Counted from the stretch's first letter, positions 28,446-38,374 are shown. The stretch is DNA of 64,000 bases from Rhizobium sp. BK313 (GCF_014193655.1 NZ_JACHZQ010000003.1:62001-126000); one strand, 5' to 3'. Made by a program: numbers and translations. The notes: generated from the sequence alone by a model not told the origin.

Positions 28446-29360
28446 GTGGTACTGAATCATTGTGGCTACGGGTTACTGTTGTGCCTTGTCCTCTCGCTAC
28501 CCGCTTACGCGCAAACGGATGACGGGAAAGCCGCATTCGCAAAGCGCGACTATAAAGCAGCACTGCTGAATTGGCAGCCACGGGCGGAGCAGGGCGACGC
28601 AACTGCTCAGTACGGCCTGGGGCGCCTATATTTCTTTGGATTAGGTGTACAGCCAGACTTTAAGCAAGCCGTTTTCTGGTTTCGCAAGGCGGCCGATCAA
28701 AATAACCCCTACGCTGAACGTCGCCTGGCTCTCGCTTATTCACTTGGTGATGACGATGCTGCTCCAGACCCCGAACAGGCGAATATCTGGTTTCAGAAGG
28801 CAATAGCTGGCTTGAGCAAGGCGGCTGAGGACGGCGATGTCATGGCTCAATACTTGCTTGGAGGTATGTATTCTCAAGGCGAGGGCACGGAGCCAGATGT
28901 CGTGAAGGCGAACTTCTGGTTTCAGAAAGCGATAGATGGTTTTCGCGAGTCGGCAGCGCAGGGAACAGGCTCAGCCCAATACTGGCTCGGCGAGATGTAT
29001 CTAGGCGGCCAAGGCGTGAGCCGAGATGTGGATCAGGCGATCATCTGGCTCTCGAAGGCTGCGGAGCAAAGCGATCTGGACGCCCAACGCGGCCTTGGCG
29101 AAATCTACACTTATGCGCAATACAATCATAGGGATAGCGAATTGGCGATTAAGTGGCTTACGAAGGCTGCGGAGCAAGGTGACCCATGGGCGCAAAAGCG
29201 TCTTAGTGCTGCTTACGCGGAGCGTGCACATCCCACCGATGCGTCGGCGTCGGCTTACTGGTATCGCAGGGCGGCTGATACACAAGCTTCATCTGTAGTT
29301 ACAGACAGCTCTTCCGAAACGGACAAGCCAACGATCATCCCATCTTCTTCCAAAAAATGA
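28446..29360 (+). CDS. Secreted Sel1-repeat (tetratricopeptide-like) protein
   Basis: 304 residues from a GTG at 28446 with GAAGGA upstream; earlier TTG codons would spoil the signal peptide. The signal is VLNHCGYGLLLCLVLSLPAYAQ. About six Sel1 repeats follow (A-QYGLGRLYFFGLGV, AQYLLGGMYSQGEGT, AQYWLGEMYLGGQGV, AQRGLGEIY), ending in a Ser/Thr tail. Sel1 proteins are protein-interaction scaffolds, in rhizobia often linked to exopolysaccharide or envelope signalling. Specific role unknown. Confidence 0.85.
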   Translation: MVLNHCGYGLLLCLVLSLPAYAQTDDGKAAFAKRDYKAALLNWQPRAEQGDATAQYGLGRLYFFGLGVQPDFKQAVFWFRKAADQNNPYAERRLALAYSLGDDDAAPDPEQANIWFQKAIAGLSKAAEDGDVMAQYLLGGMYSQGEGTEPDVVKANFWFQKAIDGFRESAAQGTGSAQYWLGEMYLGGQGVSRDVDQAIIWLSKAAEQSDLDAQRGLGEIYTYAQYNHRDSELAIKWLTKAAEQGDPWAQKRLSAAYAERAHPTDASASAYWYRRAADTQASSVVTDSSSETDKPTIIPSSSKK

Positions 29361-29438
29361 ATTAGTGAGAAGGCATTCGCACAAACCGGCGTTTGCACGA
29401 GTTCGTGTTAATGTGCCAGGGAAAGGCAAGGTCGCACG

Positions 29439-30395
29439 CTACTGCACACTCCGCGTCACCCGCTTGAACAGGGACCACTTGCCGTTCTCCCAGCGATACT
29501 GATCCGGTGAGATCACATAGGGCACGTCGCTGAGATCGGCGCTGATCAGTTCGAGGAGCTGCAGTCCCTGGGCGTCGTTTTCATGGGTGAAGAATACCTT
29601 GTCGCGTGACAGAAAGGCCGCAATCGGCGCGGCGCCGCCGGACTGATCCTGCACCTGGGCCCAGAATTTCGGCAGGAAGGCGACACTCGATTCGAACTGG
29701 CCGTCGATCTCGACATATTGGAACTGACTGCGTTTGGCGATCTGGACCCCGGTTTTGGAGAGGAACTTGTAGAGATTGGCCTGTGCCGTCTCAGCCAGTT
29801 CGCCGATGTCGATACCCCAGCCGTCCAACGCCGTGGTCATCACATAGCTGACGGCGGTGTCGCCATTGACCACAAAAAGCCTGACCAGATCTTCGGCTTC
29901 GTCGAGATAGACGAATTGCGGCGGGTCTGGTTCGTCCTTGACCGCCTGCATCATCTGCTGCCGCGCCACGTCGACGAAGTTGCGCGACTTCAGCACTGGC
30001 AGAACCTTGCCGAGCTCGTCGTCGCCTTCCATGGCTTCGGTCATATTGAGATAGTTGAGCAGAGCCTGAGCACGCGCCGGTCCCTGCTTCTCCCTCAACG
30101 CCAACAGCGCATTGCTCAGAAATTTCGTCATCTTGTCGCCATTGCGGCTATGCAGCGTCAGGCTGCCGGCTCCCGGATCATAGTCGACTTTGATCACGTC
30201 GCCGAAAAAGGGCAGGCGCTCTTGCAGGTAGCTTGCAAAGCGTGCCTCGTCTTGCAGCGCTTCATCGGGGATGTTGAGATCGAGGCTCTTGATCGCCGGC
30301 GTCTCGGCGGGCGTTGGCGCGGGAGGGGCTGATTGCTCAATCTGGGTATTCGGCCGTTTGGCTCCGCCGAAGAGCTGTTTCAGGAAATTGAACAC
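29439..30395 (-). CDS. DUF1444-family protein
   Basis: 318 residues from a GTG at 30395 (VFNFLKQLFGG), with GGGGA upstream; longer open frame at the 5' end crosses into the divergent promoter. The segment LPFFGDVIKVDYDPGAGSLTLHSRNGDKMTKFLSNAL and later VYLDEAEDLVRLFVV match the DUF1444 (YtpQ-like) family. Cytoplasmic by appearance; function not known. Convergent with the Sel1 gene and divergent from the MscS gene. Confidence 0.72.
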   Translation of the reverse strand: MFNFLKQLFGGAKRPNTQIEQSAPPAPTPAETPAIKSLDLNIPDEALQDEARFASYLQERLPFFGDVIKVDYDPGAGSLTLHSRNGDKMTKFLSNALLALREKQGPARAQALLNYLNMTEAMEGDDELGKVLPVLKSRNFVDVARQQMMQAVKDEPDPPQFVYLDEAEDLVRLFVVNGDTAVSYVMTTALDGWGIDIGELAETAQANLYKFLSKTGVQIAKRSQFQYVEIDGQFESSVAFLPKFWAQVQDQSGGAAPIAAFLSRDKVFFTHENDAQGLQLLELISADLSDVPYVISPDQYRWENGKWSLFKRVTRSVQ

Positions 30396-30573
30396 GCGTA
30401 CGTCCCCAAGCACCAAACGGTTTCTACGAAGCCTAACGTGCCACCGGCTCTCGCGCAATGCTGACGCCAACTGATTGAGCCACTTGCGTAAGTGCCTGCT
30501 TGTTCGCGCTAAAAAGGCGTATAGTCTGCAAAAAAACGGACTGATCAGGCCGATTGCAAGAAGGGCATTGCAT

Positions 30574-32742
30574 ATGAGTATAGTTGGGGGTGGCAGGCAG
30601 GCGATCGGGGCGCTGCTTCTGTGTCTTTTTGCGTTCGCAACACCGGCTGCGGCTCTCGCGCAAAGTGCGGCGCCGTCAGCGGCCACCGTCGCGCCGCCGC
30701 CGGAGAAGGTCCGAGAACTCATTCAGTTGATGAGCGAGCCTGATGTCAAGCAATGGCTTGCGTCGCAGGTCAATTCCACGCCCGCTTCCGCCGGCAGTCC
30801 CAGCACGGGTAGCGGCGGCCAGATGTCGGAATTGTCTGATACCCTCGGCCACACCAGACGGCACTTGGAGATAGTATCAGGGGCAGCGATGACATTGCCC
30901 TCCGAGGTGATGACAGCCTCCAGGAGACTTGAAAACGAGGGGGAAGCAGCAGGCCGGCTGCGCATCGGTATCCAGGCGCTGGTGCTGTTTTTCTTTGGTC
31001 TCGTGGCTGAACTGGTGGTTGCACGCCTGATCAATATCAAACATATGCAGCATACCGAGAGGGCGGATGGCGTCGAGACCGAACTTCAGGCCGCGCGGTT
31101 CCAGTTCATGGGCGGCGTCGTGCCCGCCATCGTTCACGGCGCGGCAACGCTGGTTCCGCTTCTTGTCTTCGACTGGCCGCCGATCATCGAAAGTTTTGCG
31201 ATCGCCTGCGTCATAGCGCTCGTCTCCATAAGGCTGGCGATCTCTCTAGGCAAACTGCTGATGGAGCTGATCGCGATGCGCCGGGCGAGCGACATTCTCG
31301 ATGAGGACGGTGGCGCTGCGCGCATCGCCGAGCGGCGGCAGGTGGCGAAATACTGGTATCGGCGCGGCGCCCTGTTCGTCATCTACTTCGCTTGCGCTTG
31401 GGCGGTGATCCAGGCCATGGAACCGCTCGGCTTTTCCAGCGGCGCCCGCGATCTTGTCGGCTATACGCTCGGCATCGGCCTGTTCCTGATCGCCGTGGAG
31501 GCGGTCTGGGCACGCCCCGGCCATCCCGGAGCGCATGGTAGAAAGGTTGTCTCGTGGCTGTTGACGATTTATTTCGCCGCGCTTTGGGCTCTGTGGGTGA
31601 CCGGCTTAGAGGGCCTGTTGTGGCTGGGTATCTATGTTATTCTGCTGCCGCGCGCACTCTCGGTCTCGTCGCGGGCGGTGGAGGCGCTGCATGATGCCGC
31701 CGGCGGTGTTCTCGGTGCCGGCAAGCTCGCGACGGTGCTGCTGGACCGCGGCGTACGCGCGATCATCATCGCGCTTGCCGCCCTCTGGCTCGGCCGGATG
31801 CTCGGCGTCGAGGCGGAAATGATGATGAGGCCGCCTGAATCCATGATTGACCGCGTGGTCCGCGGCATTCTCGGCGGTGTCGTCATTCTATTGGCCGCCG
31901 ATCTGCTCTGGCATCTTTCGAAGACCTACATCAACGCCAAGCTCTTGGCGTCTGTGCCGCTTGACAGCGATAGCGAGGAGATAAAGGCCCGGCGCGCCCG
32001 GCTGCACACGCTGCTGCCGATCTTCCGCAATATCCTTGCCGTGATTATCGGCATTATCGCCATCATGATGGTGTTGTCGGGTCTCGGCATCGAGATAGGG
32101 CCATTGATCGCCGGCGCCGGCGTGGTCGGCGTCGCCGTCGGTTTCGGCGCGCAGACCATCGTCAAAGACGTCATCAGCGGCATCTTCTATCTCTGGGACG
32201 ATGCTTTCCGCATCGGCGAATATATCGAAAGCGGCAACCACAAGGGTGTTGTCGAATCCTTCAGTCTGCGCTCGGTGAAGCTGCGCCATCAGCGCGGTCC
32301 GCTCGCGACCGTGCCTTTCGGCTCGCTCGGCGCGGTCAACAACATGAACCGCGATTGGGCGATCGACAAGATCATCCTGAAGGTCACCTACGACACCGAC
32401 CTGGTGAAGACTAAGCGGATCATCAAGGACATCGGCCAGCAGCTGCTCGACAATCCGGAATTGGCGCCCAACATCATCCAGACGCTGAAGATGAAGGGTG
32501 TCGAGCAGTTCGGCGATTTCGCGATCGAAATCAGACTGGCGATCACCACCAAGCCCGGCGAACTCTCCGTCATCCGGCGCAACGCCTTGGCGATGATCAA
32601 GCAGGCTTTCGATGAAAACGGCATTCGTTTTGCGTTCCCGACGGTGCAGGTCGCCAGCGACAAGGATGCTGCCGCCGCTGCCGCCCGTCAGGTGATCGAG
32701 ATGCGGGCCGCGAGCGTCGAAGGTGTTGAACAAACTGGGTAG
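30574..32742 (+). CDS. MscS-family mechanosensitive channel (large form)
   Basis: 722 residues from the ATG at 30574, with AAGAAGGG upstream. A signal peptide (AIGALLLCLFAFATPAAALAQ) and a long periplasmic/membrane region precede the MscS domain. The pore-lining helix and beta domain are seen in AGVVGVAVGFGAQTIVKDVISG and FRIGEYIESGNHKGVVESFS. Architecture resembles the E. coli YbiO/YnaI-type large channels. It releases solutes on hypo-osmotic shock. Confidence 0.9.
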   Translation: MSIVGGGRQAIGALLLCLFAFATPAAALAQSAAPSAATVAPPPEKVRELIQLMSEPDVKQWLASQVNSTPASAGSPSTGSGGQMSELSDTLGHTRRHLEIVSGAAMTLPSEVMTASRRLENEGEAAGRLRIGIQALVLFFFGLVAELVVARLINIKHMQHTERADGVETELQAARFQFMGGVVPAIVHGAATLVPLLVFDWPPIIESFAIACVIALVSIRLAISLGKLLMELIAMRRASDILDEDGGAARIAERRQVAKYWYRRGALFVIYFACAWAVIQAMEPLGFSSGARDLVGYTLGIGLFLIAVEAVWARPGHPGAHGRKVVSWLLTIYFAALWALWVTGLEGLLWLGIYVILLPRALSVSSRAVEALHDAAGGVLGAGKLATVLLDRGVRAIIIALAALWLGRMLGVEAEMMMRPPESMIDRVVRGILGGVVILLAADLLWHLSKTYINAKLLASVPLDSDSEEIKARRARLHTLLPIFRNILAVIIGIIAIMMVLSGLGIEIGPLIAGAGVVGVAVGFGAQTIVKDVISGIFYLWDDAFRIGEYIESGNHKGVVESFSLRSVKLRHQRGPLATVPFGSLGAVNNMNRDWAIDKIILKVTYDTDLVKTKRIIKDIGQQLLDNPELAPNIIQTLKMKGVEQFGDFAIEIRLAITTKPGELSVIRRNALAMIKQAFDENGIRFAFPTVQVASDKDAAAAAARQVIEMRAASVEGVEQTG

Positions 32743-32837
32743 AGACACACATCACCCAGGTGTGAACGCAGCCTGACCTAGGTACAGGTTCGCTCCTGTG
32801 GCATATTTGATTCATCAATCCATTTGGAGGTTATGTT

Positions 32838-33866
32838 ATGGACTATCGCTATCTCGGCGGATCGGGTTTTCGCGTGCCCGTTCTCAGCTTCGGCACTGGC
32901 ACCTTTGGCGGCAAAGGCGAGTTTTTCGGCGCCTGGGGCGCAACCGACGTCAGTGAGGCAAGCCGCCTGATCGATATATGCCTCGATGCCGGTCTCAATT
33001 TCTTCGACAGCGCCGATGTTTATTCCGGCGGCGTTGCGGAGCAGGTACTGGGCGAGGCGCTCAAGGGCCGCCGCGACAAGGTGCTGATCTCCACCAAGGC
33101 GACCTTCCGTTCCGGCGATGGGCCGAATGATGTCGGTTCCTCGCGCTTCCATCTGATCAAGACCGTGGAAGCCTCACTGCAGCGCCTGCAGACCGACCAT
33201 ATCGATCTCTTCCAATTGCACGGCTTCGATGCCATGACGCCTGTGGAGGAAACGCTGTCGGCGCTCGACGATCTCGTGCGTGCCGGCAAGATCCGTTATG
33301 TCGGCTGCTCGAATTTCTCCGGATGGCATCTGATGAAGTCGCTGGCGGCGGCCGATCGCCACAATCTGCCGCGTTACGTGGCGCACCAGGCCTATTATTC
33401 GCTTGTCGGCCGCGACTACGAATGGGAGTTGATGCCGCTTGCCGTCGATCAGAAGGTCGGCACCGTCGTCTGGAGCCCGCTCGGCTGGGGCCGTCTGACC
33501 GGCAAGATCCGCCGCGGCCAGCCTTTGCCGGAGGTCAGCCGCCTGCACAAGACGGCGGATCGCGGTCCGCAGGTGGACGACGAATATCTCTACAACGTCG
33601 TCGATGCGCTCGACGACGTCGCCAAGGAAACCGGCAAGACCATTCCGCAGGTGGCTCTGAACTGGCTGCTGCAGCGGCCGACGGTGTCGAGCATCATCAT
33701 CGGCGCTCGCGACGAAGGCCAGTTGCGCGACAATCTCGGGGCCATCGGCTGGAACCTGACAGCGGAACAGGTCGCCCGCCTCGACGCCGCCAGCGCCCAG
33801 ACCCCCGCCTATCCCTATTGGCATCAGCGCGGCTTCGATGAACGCAATCCCTTTCCAGCCGGCTAA
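32838..33866 (+). CDS. Aldo/keto reductase
   Basis: 342 residues. The catalytic tetrad is visible: Asp and Tyr in NFFDSADVYSGG, Lys in VLISTKATF, His in DLFQLHGFD. NADP-binding is supported by the C-terminal SSIIIGARDEGQLRDNLGA. A cytosolic oxidoreductase of the YdhF/YajO-like subgroup; substrate unknown. GGAGG precedes the ATG. Confidence 0.92.
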   Translation: MDYRYLGGSGFRVPVLSFGTGTFGGKGEFFGAWGATDVSEASRLIDICLDAGLNFFDSADVYSGGVAEQVLGEALKGRRDKVLISTKATFRSGDGPNDVGSSRFHLIKTVEASLQRLQTDHIDLFQLHGFDAMTPVEETLSALDDLVRAGKIRYVGCSNFSGWHLMKSLAAADRHNLPRYVAHQAYYSLVGRDYEWELMPLAVDQKVGTVVWSPLGWGRLTGKIRRGQPLPEVSRLHKTADRGPQVDDEYLYNVVDALDDVAKETGKTIPQVALNWLLQRPTVSSIIIGARDEGQLRDNLGAIGWNLTAEQVARLDAASAQTPAYPYWHQRGFDERNPFPAG

Positions 33867-33885
33867 GGGAATTCTCTTTTCATGG

Positions 33886-33910
33886 GCCGGCGCCCCAAAA
33901 AGGCGCCGGC
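33886..33910. terminator. Terminator between convergent reductase genes
   Basis: GCCGGCGCC and GGCGCCGGC form a perfect 9-bp stem with a seven-base A-rich loop between the convergent aldo/keto reductase and SDR genes. The loop supplies T residues on the minus strand, but neither side has a long T tract. Confidence 0.65.
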
Positions 33911-34639
33911 TCAGAAGGTTTCCTTGTAGGGGCGCAGGTCGATCTCCTGCGTCCAGGCGGAGGGATGCTGGCGGTGGATATGCCAGTAGGTCTCGGCGAT
34001 CGCGTCGATGTTGAGCAGCGCGTCGGCCTCCAGGTCCGGCCGCCTCGACCGCAACCTTTCGCCGTCGATGCCGCCATCGATGATAGTGTGTGCGACATGC
34101 AGGCCGAGCGGCCCAAATTCCCGCGCCATGCTCTGACTGATCATTCTTAAGCCCGCCTTGGCGGCGGCGAACTGCGCAAATCCGGCCTTGCCGCGCAGGC
34201 TCGCCGAGGCGCCGGTAAAGATTACCGTGCCGCGCCCGAGGGGTACGAGATGCCGGGCCGCCTCCCGCCCGACGAGGAAGCCGCCGAAACAGCCGACGCG
34301 CCAGAATTCCTCGAACTCGGCAGCGGTGACATCTCGAAAGCCGATGTGACGGTTGATGCCGGCATTGAAGACGATGAAATCGGGCGGGTCGATCTCATCC
34401 TGCGGCGCAAAGGCGTGATCGAAAAGCTGCTTCACCGCGGCCTCGTCCGTCGCATCGGTTTCTATCGCTTCCGCACTGCCGGCGGAGGCGGTGATGGTGC
34501 CGGCGACCTTGGCTATCTTCTCCAATGTCCGGCCGGCGATGATGACGTGATAGCCCTTGTCGGCCAGCAGCCGGCAGAGGGCTGCGCCGAGACCCTGTTC
34601 CGCTCCCACTCCAACGATGATGGCGCTTGGCGTGCTCAT
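33911..34639 (-). CDS. Short-chain dehydrogenase/reductase with Phe in place of catalytic Tyr
   Basis: 242 residues. Cofactor-binding GVGAEQGLG is at 10-18 and NAG at 92-94. The active-site element reads F157-A-A-A-K161 where classical SDRs have Y-x-x-x-K, so the usual general acid is missing. Related rhizobial SDRs share this F-A-A-A-K form. It may bind a dinucleotide without normal reductase activity, or use another residue. Its ATG overlaps the stop of the flavin oxidoreductase, so the two are coupled. Confidence 0.85.
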   Translation of the reverse strand: MSTPSAIIVGVGAEQGLGAALCRLLADKGYHVIIAGRTLEKIAKVAGTITASAGSAEAIETDATDEAAVKQLFDHAFAPQDEIDPPDFIVFNAGINRHIGFRDVTAAEFEEFWRVGCFGGFLVGREAARHLVPLGRGTVIFTGASASLRGKAGFAQFAAAKAGLRMISQSMAREFGPLGLHVAHTIIDGGIDGERLRSRRPDLEADALLNIDAIAETYWHIHRQHPSAWTQEIDLRPYKETF

Positions 34640-35757
34640 TCTGCAGCCTCCCTGGCATCCAGTGTCGGGTAATCTGTATAACCCTCCGTGCCACCGCCGT
34701 AAAATGTCGGGCGATTGTAGGGGTTGAGCCTCGCGCCACGGCGAATGCGTTCCGGCAGATCGGGATTGGCGATGAACAGGCGTCCGAAGGCGATGGCGTC
34801 GGCATGGCCAGCGGCAAGGGCCGCCTCGGCAGTTTCGGGCTTGAAATTGCCGGCGGCGATCAAGGTTCCGGACCAGGCGGGGCGAAAGAGCTCGGCTGCC
34901 GATGGCACGTTCTTGTGGTCGACTTCGGCTTGGCCTGCGCCGCTGGCGCGCGGCTCAATCAGGTGCAGATAGGCAAGATGCAGTCGGTCGAGCTCGCGAA
35001 TGACATGGCCGTAGAGGCGCAGCGGATCGTCCTCGCCGCTGTCGTTGGCAATGCCGAAGGGAGAGAGGCGGACGCCGACGCGGTCCGAACCCCAGACCGC
35101 GGACACCGCCTCGACCACCTCGAGCAGCAGGCGTGTCCGGTTCTCGATCGAGCCGCCATATTGGTCGGTACGCCGGTTCGACCGGGCCTGCAGGAATTGT
35201 TCGATCAGATAGCCGTTGGCGGCGTGGATTTCGACGCCGTCGAAACCGGCCTCCTTCGCGTTGGCCGCAGCCTGGCCGTAGACTTCGATCAGCAGGGGCA
35301 TCAGATCGGTATCAATTGCTTGCGGCGTTTCGAAGGGCGCGCGCTCGAACGACGCCGTGAAAGCATTCCCCGAAGCGGCGATCGCCGAGGGCGCGATCGG
35401 CGGGGCGCCACCGGGCTGATGCGATGAATGGGAGATGCGGCCGACATGCCAGAGCTGCAGAAAAATCCGGCCGCGCTTGGCGTGAACCGCTTCGGTGACC
35501 GCCTTCCAGCCGGCGATCTGTTCCGGCGTGTGGATGCCCGGCGTTGCCGGCATGCCCTGTCCGCTCGGCGAAATCTGCGAGCCTTCGGAAATGATCAACC
35601 CGCCTAGTGACGCGCGTTGGGCATAATAATCGACATTCATTGCGGACGGTATATTGCCCGGCTGGCTTGCCCGCATGCGCGTCAACGGCGCCATGATGAC
35701 GCGATGCGCCAGTTCGTAAGGACCAAGGGCTAGCGGCGAAAATAAAGTAGCTGTCAT
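34636..35757 (-). CDS. Old yellow enzyme family NADH:flavin oxidoreductase (NemA-like)
   Basis: 373 residues from the ATG at 35757 (MTATLFSPLALGPYELAHRV). OYE features are IMAPLTRMRA near residue 24, GFDGVEIHAANGYLIEQFLQ and TDQYGGSIENRTR. FMN-dependent reduction of activated alkenes, nitro-compounds or maleimides is the family activity. Translationally coupled to the SDR. An ATGATG-TT-CATCAT palindrome lies about 90 bases upstream. Confidence 0.93.
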   Translation of the reverse strand: MTATLFSPLALGPYELAHRVIMAPLTRMRASQPGNIPSAMNVDYYAQRASLGGLIISEGSQISPSGQGMPATPGIHTPEQIAGWKAVTEAVHAKRGRIFLQLWHVGRISHSSHQPGGAPPIAPSAIAASGNAFTASFERAPFETPQAIDTDLMPLLIEVYGQAAANAKEAGFDGVEIHAANGYLIEQFLQARSNRRTDQYGGSIENRTRLLLEVVEAVSAVWGSDRVGVRLSPFGIANDSGEDDPLRLYGHVIRELDRLHLAYLHLIEPRASGAGQAEVDHKNVPSAAELFRPAWSGTLIAAGNFKPETAEAALAAGHADAIAFGRLFIANPDLPERIRRGARLNPYNRPTFYGGGTEGYTDYPTLDAREAAE

Positions 35758-35839
35758 AAAATCTCCTGCCTGGAGCGGATTTTGCTCCCCGGGGCGGAAG
35801 GGCCGGTCACCGGCGGTTCGGTCTCGGGAGTGTTGAAAT

Positions 35840-35853
35840 ATGATGTTCATCAT
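35840..35853. promoter_or_regulatory. Palindrome upstream of the OYE-SDR operon
   Basis: ATGATGTTCATCAT, a 6-2-6 inverted repeat in the 219-base gap before the flavin oxidoreductase gene. It could be an operator, but no regulator gene is adjacent. Evidence is symmetry and position only. Confidence 0.3.
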
Positions 35854-35976
35854 GTATTCCAACAATCGGACGTGCGCAACCAAATCCCGCACAAGCGAGA
35901 TTTGTATAGTGAGGATTTTCGCGCTGCCCTTGCCGGGAGCACGCGCCGAAGGTGAGGCCTTGAATTCTTGGCGCAA

Positions 35977-36714
35977 TCAATCACCGGGCACGGTAAAGAT
36001 CATTTCATGCGACACTGCCGCGTCGAACGGCCGCCCGTCCCAGTCTCCAAGCACATTCTCGACCTGCAGGCCGGAAGCGGTAAGGCGCTCTTCGATGGCA
36101 GTCCGCGGCAGGAACAGCAGCTCGCTTGCGGACACCAGAACCTTGTCGGGAAAGCTATAGTGGAGCTCAAACGACATGCGATTATTCTCCATGGAGAGAA
36201 ACCGCCGGGACTCGCGGACGATCATCCCGTCCAAGGGAAGATCGATGTCGTCGACCCACCAATTCCGCCAGTCGATTGTCGGATTGCGGGTTTCGAAAAC
36301 TATCCTGCCGCCTGGAGCTAGATGTTTTCGCATGGTCGCGAAGGTGGCGAGGATGTCGTCGTCTTCGAGCAGGACCTGAAAGGCGTGGCCAGTCATGACG
36401 ATGAGATCGAAGCGCTGATCCGAGCGAAAGGCTTGCGCGGAGGATTGGACCCATTCGACCTTTTCGCCATTGGGTTTGCGGCGCGCAACATCCAGCATGG
36501 CTTGAGCCGGATCGACCGCGGTAACGGCATGGCCCAAAGCTGCATAGGCATCGGCGAGCAGGCCGGTGCCGCAACCGAGGTCGAGGATACGCTTCGGCGC
36601 GGCTGTACTAGGCCCGCCGGCCAGCGCCAGGTAAAAATCCGAGTCGGCCGACCATCCGTTGTCGAGCTCGTAGAGCGCCGAAAGCTCGGGATTTTCGTAA
36701 TGCAGATCGGGCAT
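35977..36714 (-). CDS. SAM-dependent methyltransferase, class I
   Basis: 245 residues. SAM-binding motif I is ILDLGCGTGLLADAYAALG near residue 42 and motif II follows as AVDPAQAML. Further motifs fit the UbiE/COQ5-like Methyltransf_25 group. Substrate unknown. It ends near, and is 18 bases downstream of, the alpha/beta hydrolase gene. Confidence 0.88.
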   Translation of the reverse strand: MPDLHYENPELSALYELDNGWSADSDFYLALAGGPSTAAPKRILDLGCGTGLLADAYAALGHAVTAVDPAQAMLDVARRKPNGEKVEWVQSSAQAFRSDQRFDLIVMTGHAFQVLLEDDDILATFATMRKHLAPGGRIVFETRNPTIDWRNWWVDDIDLPLDGMIVRESRRFLSMENNRMSFELHYSFPDKVLVSASELLFLPRTAIEERLTASGLQVENVLGDWDGRPFDAAVSHEMIFTVPGD

Positions 36715-36732
36715 GCCGCCGCTCCTCGGCTG

Positions 36733-37539
36733 CTACGGCGCAATCTTGCGAAGGAAAGCCAGCATCGCGTCGTTGAATTGCGCCGGCCGCTGTAGCGGTG
36801 CGAAATGGCTGACGCCGGAAAGCAGGACAAGCTCTGCGCCGGGGATGCTGCGGGCAAGGTGGTCGGCATGGTCGCGCTTGATGAACTCGTCATGCTCGCT
36901 GTGCACGATCGCGACCGGTACGTCGATCTCAGCGAGATCGGAGGCGGAATAGTTCGGCTCCGTCCGCTGCATCAGGCCGACCGCCTGAACGAAGGCATCG
37001 AACTGATCGGGCGTCGCCGACAGGGCGGCGTAATCCTTCACGTGCCGGGAAAAACAGCGGTCGATGATCGGCGTGGGCACGAATTCTTTCGTGCCGCTGG
37101 GGTCCATGTTGCAGGCGAAATAGAAAACACCTGGAATGCGCGCCGGATTGGTCCTGGCGAGGATCAATGCCGTGCACGCGCCGTCGCTCCATCCCACGAC
37201 GGCAGCTTTTTCGATACGTAGCCTGTCCATCACGGCCAACACGTCTGATGCCATCAGCTCATATTTGTAAGGCCGCGAATCGCGCGTGCTGCGCCCGTGG
37301 CCACGGCTGTCGATGACAACAGCCTGGTAGCCGGCACCGATCAAGGCGGGCACCTGATACCCCCAGTTGCCGCTGTTCCCGAGACCGCCATGCAGCAGGA
37401 TGACCGGCATGCCGGACCCGTAGGCCGCATAGCAGATGCGGGCGCCGTCGTGTTCGACATGACCCTGGATATCCGAGGCCGGCAGTGGTGCCGCGCCATC
37501 TGCCGCAAACTTTTCGAGATTGTCGTCTTGGAATTCCAT
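36733..37539 (-). CDS. Alpha/beta hydrolase
   Basis: 268 residues from the ATG at 37539 (MEFQDDNLEKF); upstream codons in frame lack family similarity. The oxyanion region VILLHGGLGNSGNWG, nucleophile elbow GWSDG, an acidic residue in HSEHDEF and a catalytic histidine in SGVSHFAPL are all present. Cytosolic esterase or haloperoxidase-like hydrolase of unknown substrate. Confidence 0.88.
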   Translation of the reverse strand: MEFQDDNLEKFAADGAAPLPASDIQGHVEHDGARICYAAYGSGMPVILLHGGLGNSGNWGYQVPALIGAGYQAVVIDSRGHGRSTRDSRPYKYELMASDVLAVMDRLRIEKAAVVGWSDGACTALILARTNPARIPGVFYFACNMDPSGTKEFVPTPIIDRCFSRHVKDYAALSATPDQFDAFVQAVGLMQRTEPNYSASDLAEIDVPVAIVHSEHDEFIKRDHADHLARSIPGAELVLLSGVSHFAPLQRPAQFNDAMLAFLRKIAP

Positions 37540-37624
37540 GCTGATCCCCCGCCAAATATCGCCCTTATAGCGCATCGTGCCCCGGACACGAAGGCCGGAT
37601 GAGGGCATCATTGGCCATGCCGCG

Positions 37625-38374
37625 CTAGAAGAATGAACGCAGGGCAAGCTCGCCACCGAGTACGATGAGAGATATCAGGAACCATCGGCGAAATGTTGCG
37701 GGACTGACCTTTCGCCGGATCGCTTGTCCCAACCACATGCCGAGCAGCGCCGGCACCATGGCGAGAGAGGACATCGCCAGATTGTCGAGTTGGAAAGCGC
37801 CGCGCGACGCCAATCCGATCGCAAGAGCGACGGTCGAAACCGTGAAGGAAAGCCCGAGAGCCTGGATCAGATCGTCTTTGCCCAATCCAAGCGCCTGAAG
37901 ATAGGGAACGGCAGGAATGACGAGAACACCGGTGCCCCCCGTGACGGCGCCGGTCATCAGGCCGATCAGGGCCGACAGCCAGGGCTCCGCACGCTTTGGC
38001 ACGAACAATTGACGGGCAAACAGGGTGTAGCCGGCATAGATCACCAGGGCCGTACCGAGCGCCAACGTGGTCCAGCGAGTATTGTCGCTCGCCAGAATGG
38101 AGGAGGTAGCGACGGTGCTGACCAGGATGCCGAGCAGCATAGGCCACAATCTTTTCGCAAGCGCGACGAAATTTGGTCCGGCCGATAACTGCCAGACGTT
38201 GGAGACGAAGGATGGCACGATCAGCAATGCCGCCGCTGCGACCGGAGGCATGATGGCGCCCAACAGCCCCATGGCGACCGTCGGCAAGCCCATGCCGGTT
38301 ACACCCTTGACGATGCCGGCGAGGAGGAACGTCAAGGCGGTGGCGACGATCGGCCATGGAGAAGGATCGAACAT
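37625..38374 (-). CDS. TSUP-family (DUF81) membrane transporter
   Basis: 249 residues from the ATG at 38374; an upstream TTG is possible. About eight hydrophobic helices and two glycine-rich half motifs (GIVKGVTGMGLPTVAMGLLG and GAVTGGTGVLVIPAVPYL) are typical of TSUP proteins, which move sulfite, sulfonates and related anions. Divergent from a LysR gene with a shared palindrome, so probably under its control. Confidence 0.86.
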   Translation of the reverse strand: MFDPSPWPIVATALTFLLAGIVKGVTGMGLPTVAMGLLGAIMPPVAAAALLIVPSFVSNVWQLSAGPNFVALAKRLWPMLLGILVSTVATSSILASDNTRWTTLALGTALVIYAGYTLFARQLFVPKRAEPWLSALIGLMTGAVTGGTGVLVIPAVPYLQALGLGKDDLIQALGLSFTVSTVALAIGLASRGAFQLDNLAMSSLAMVPALLGMWLGQAIRRKVSPATFRRWFLISLIVLGGELALRSFF

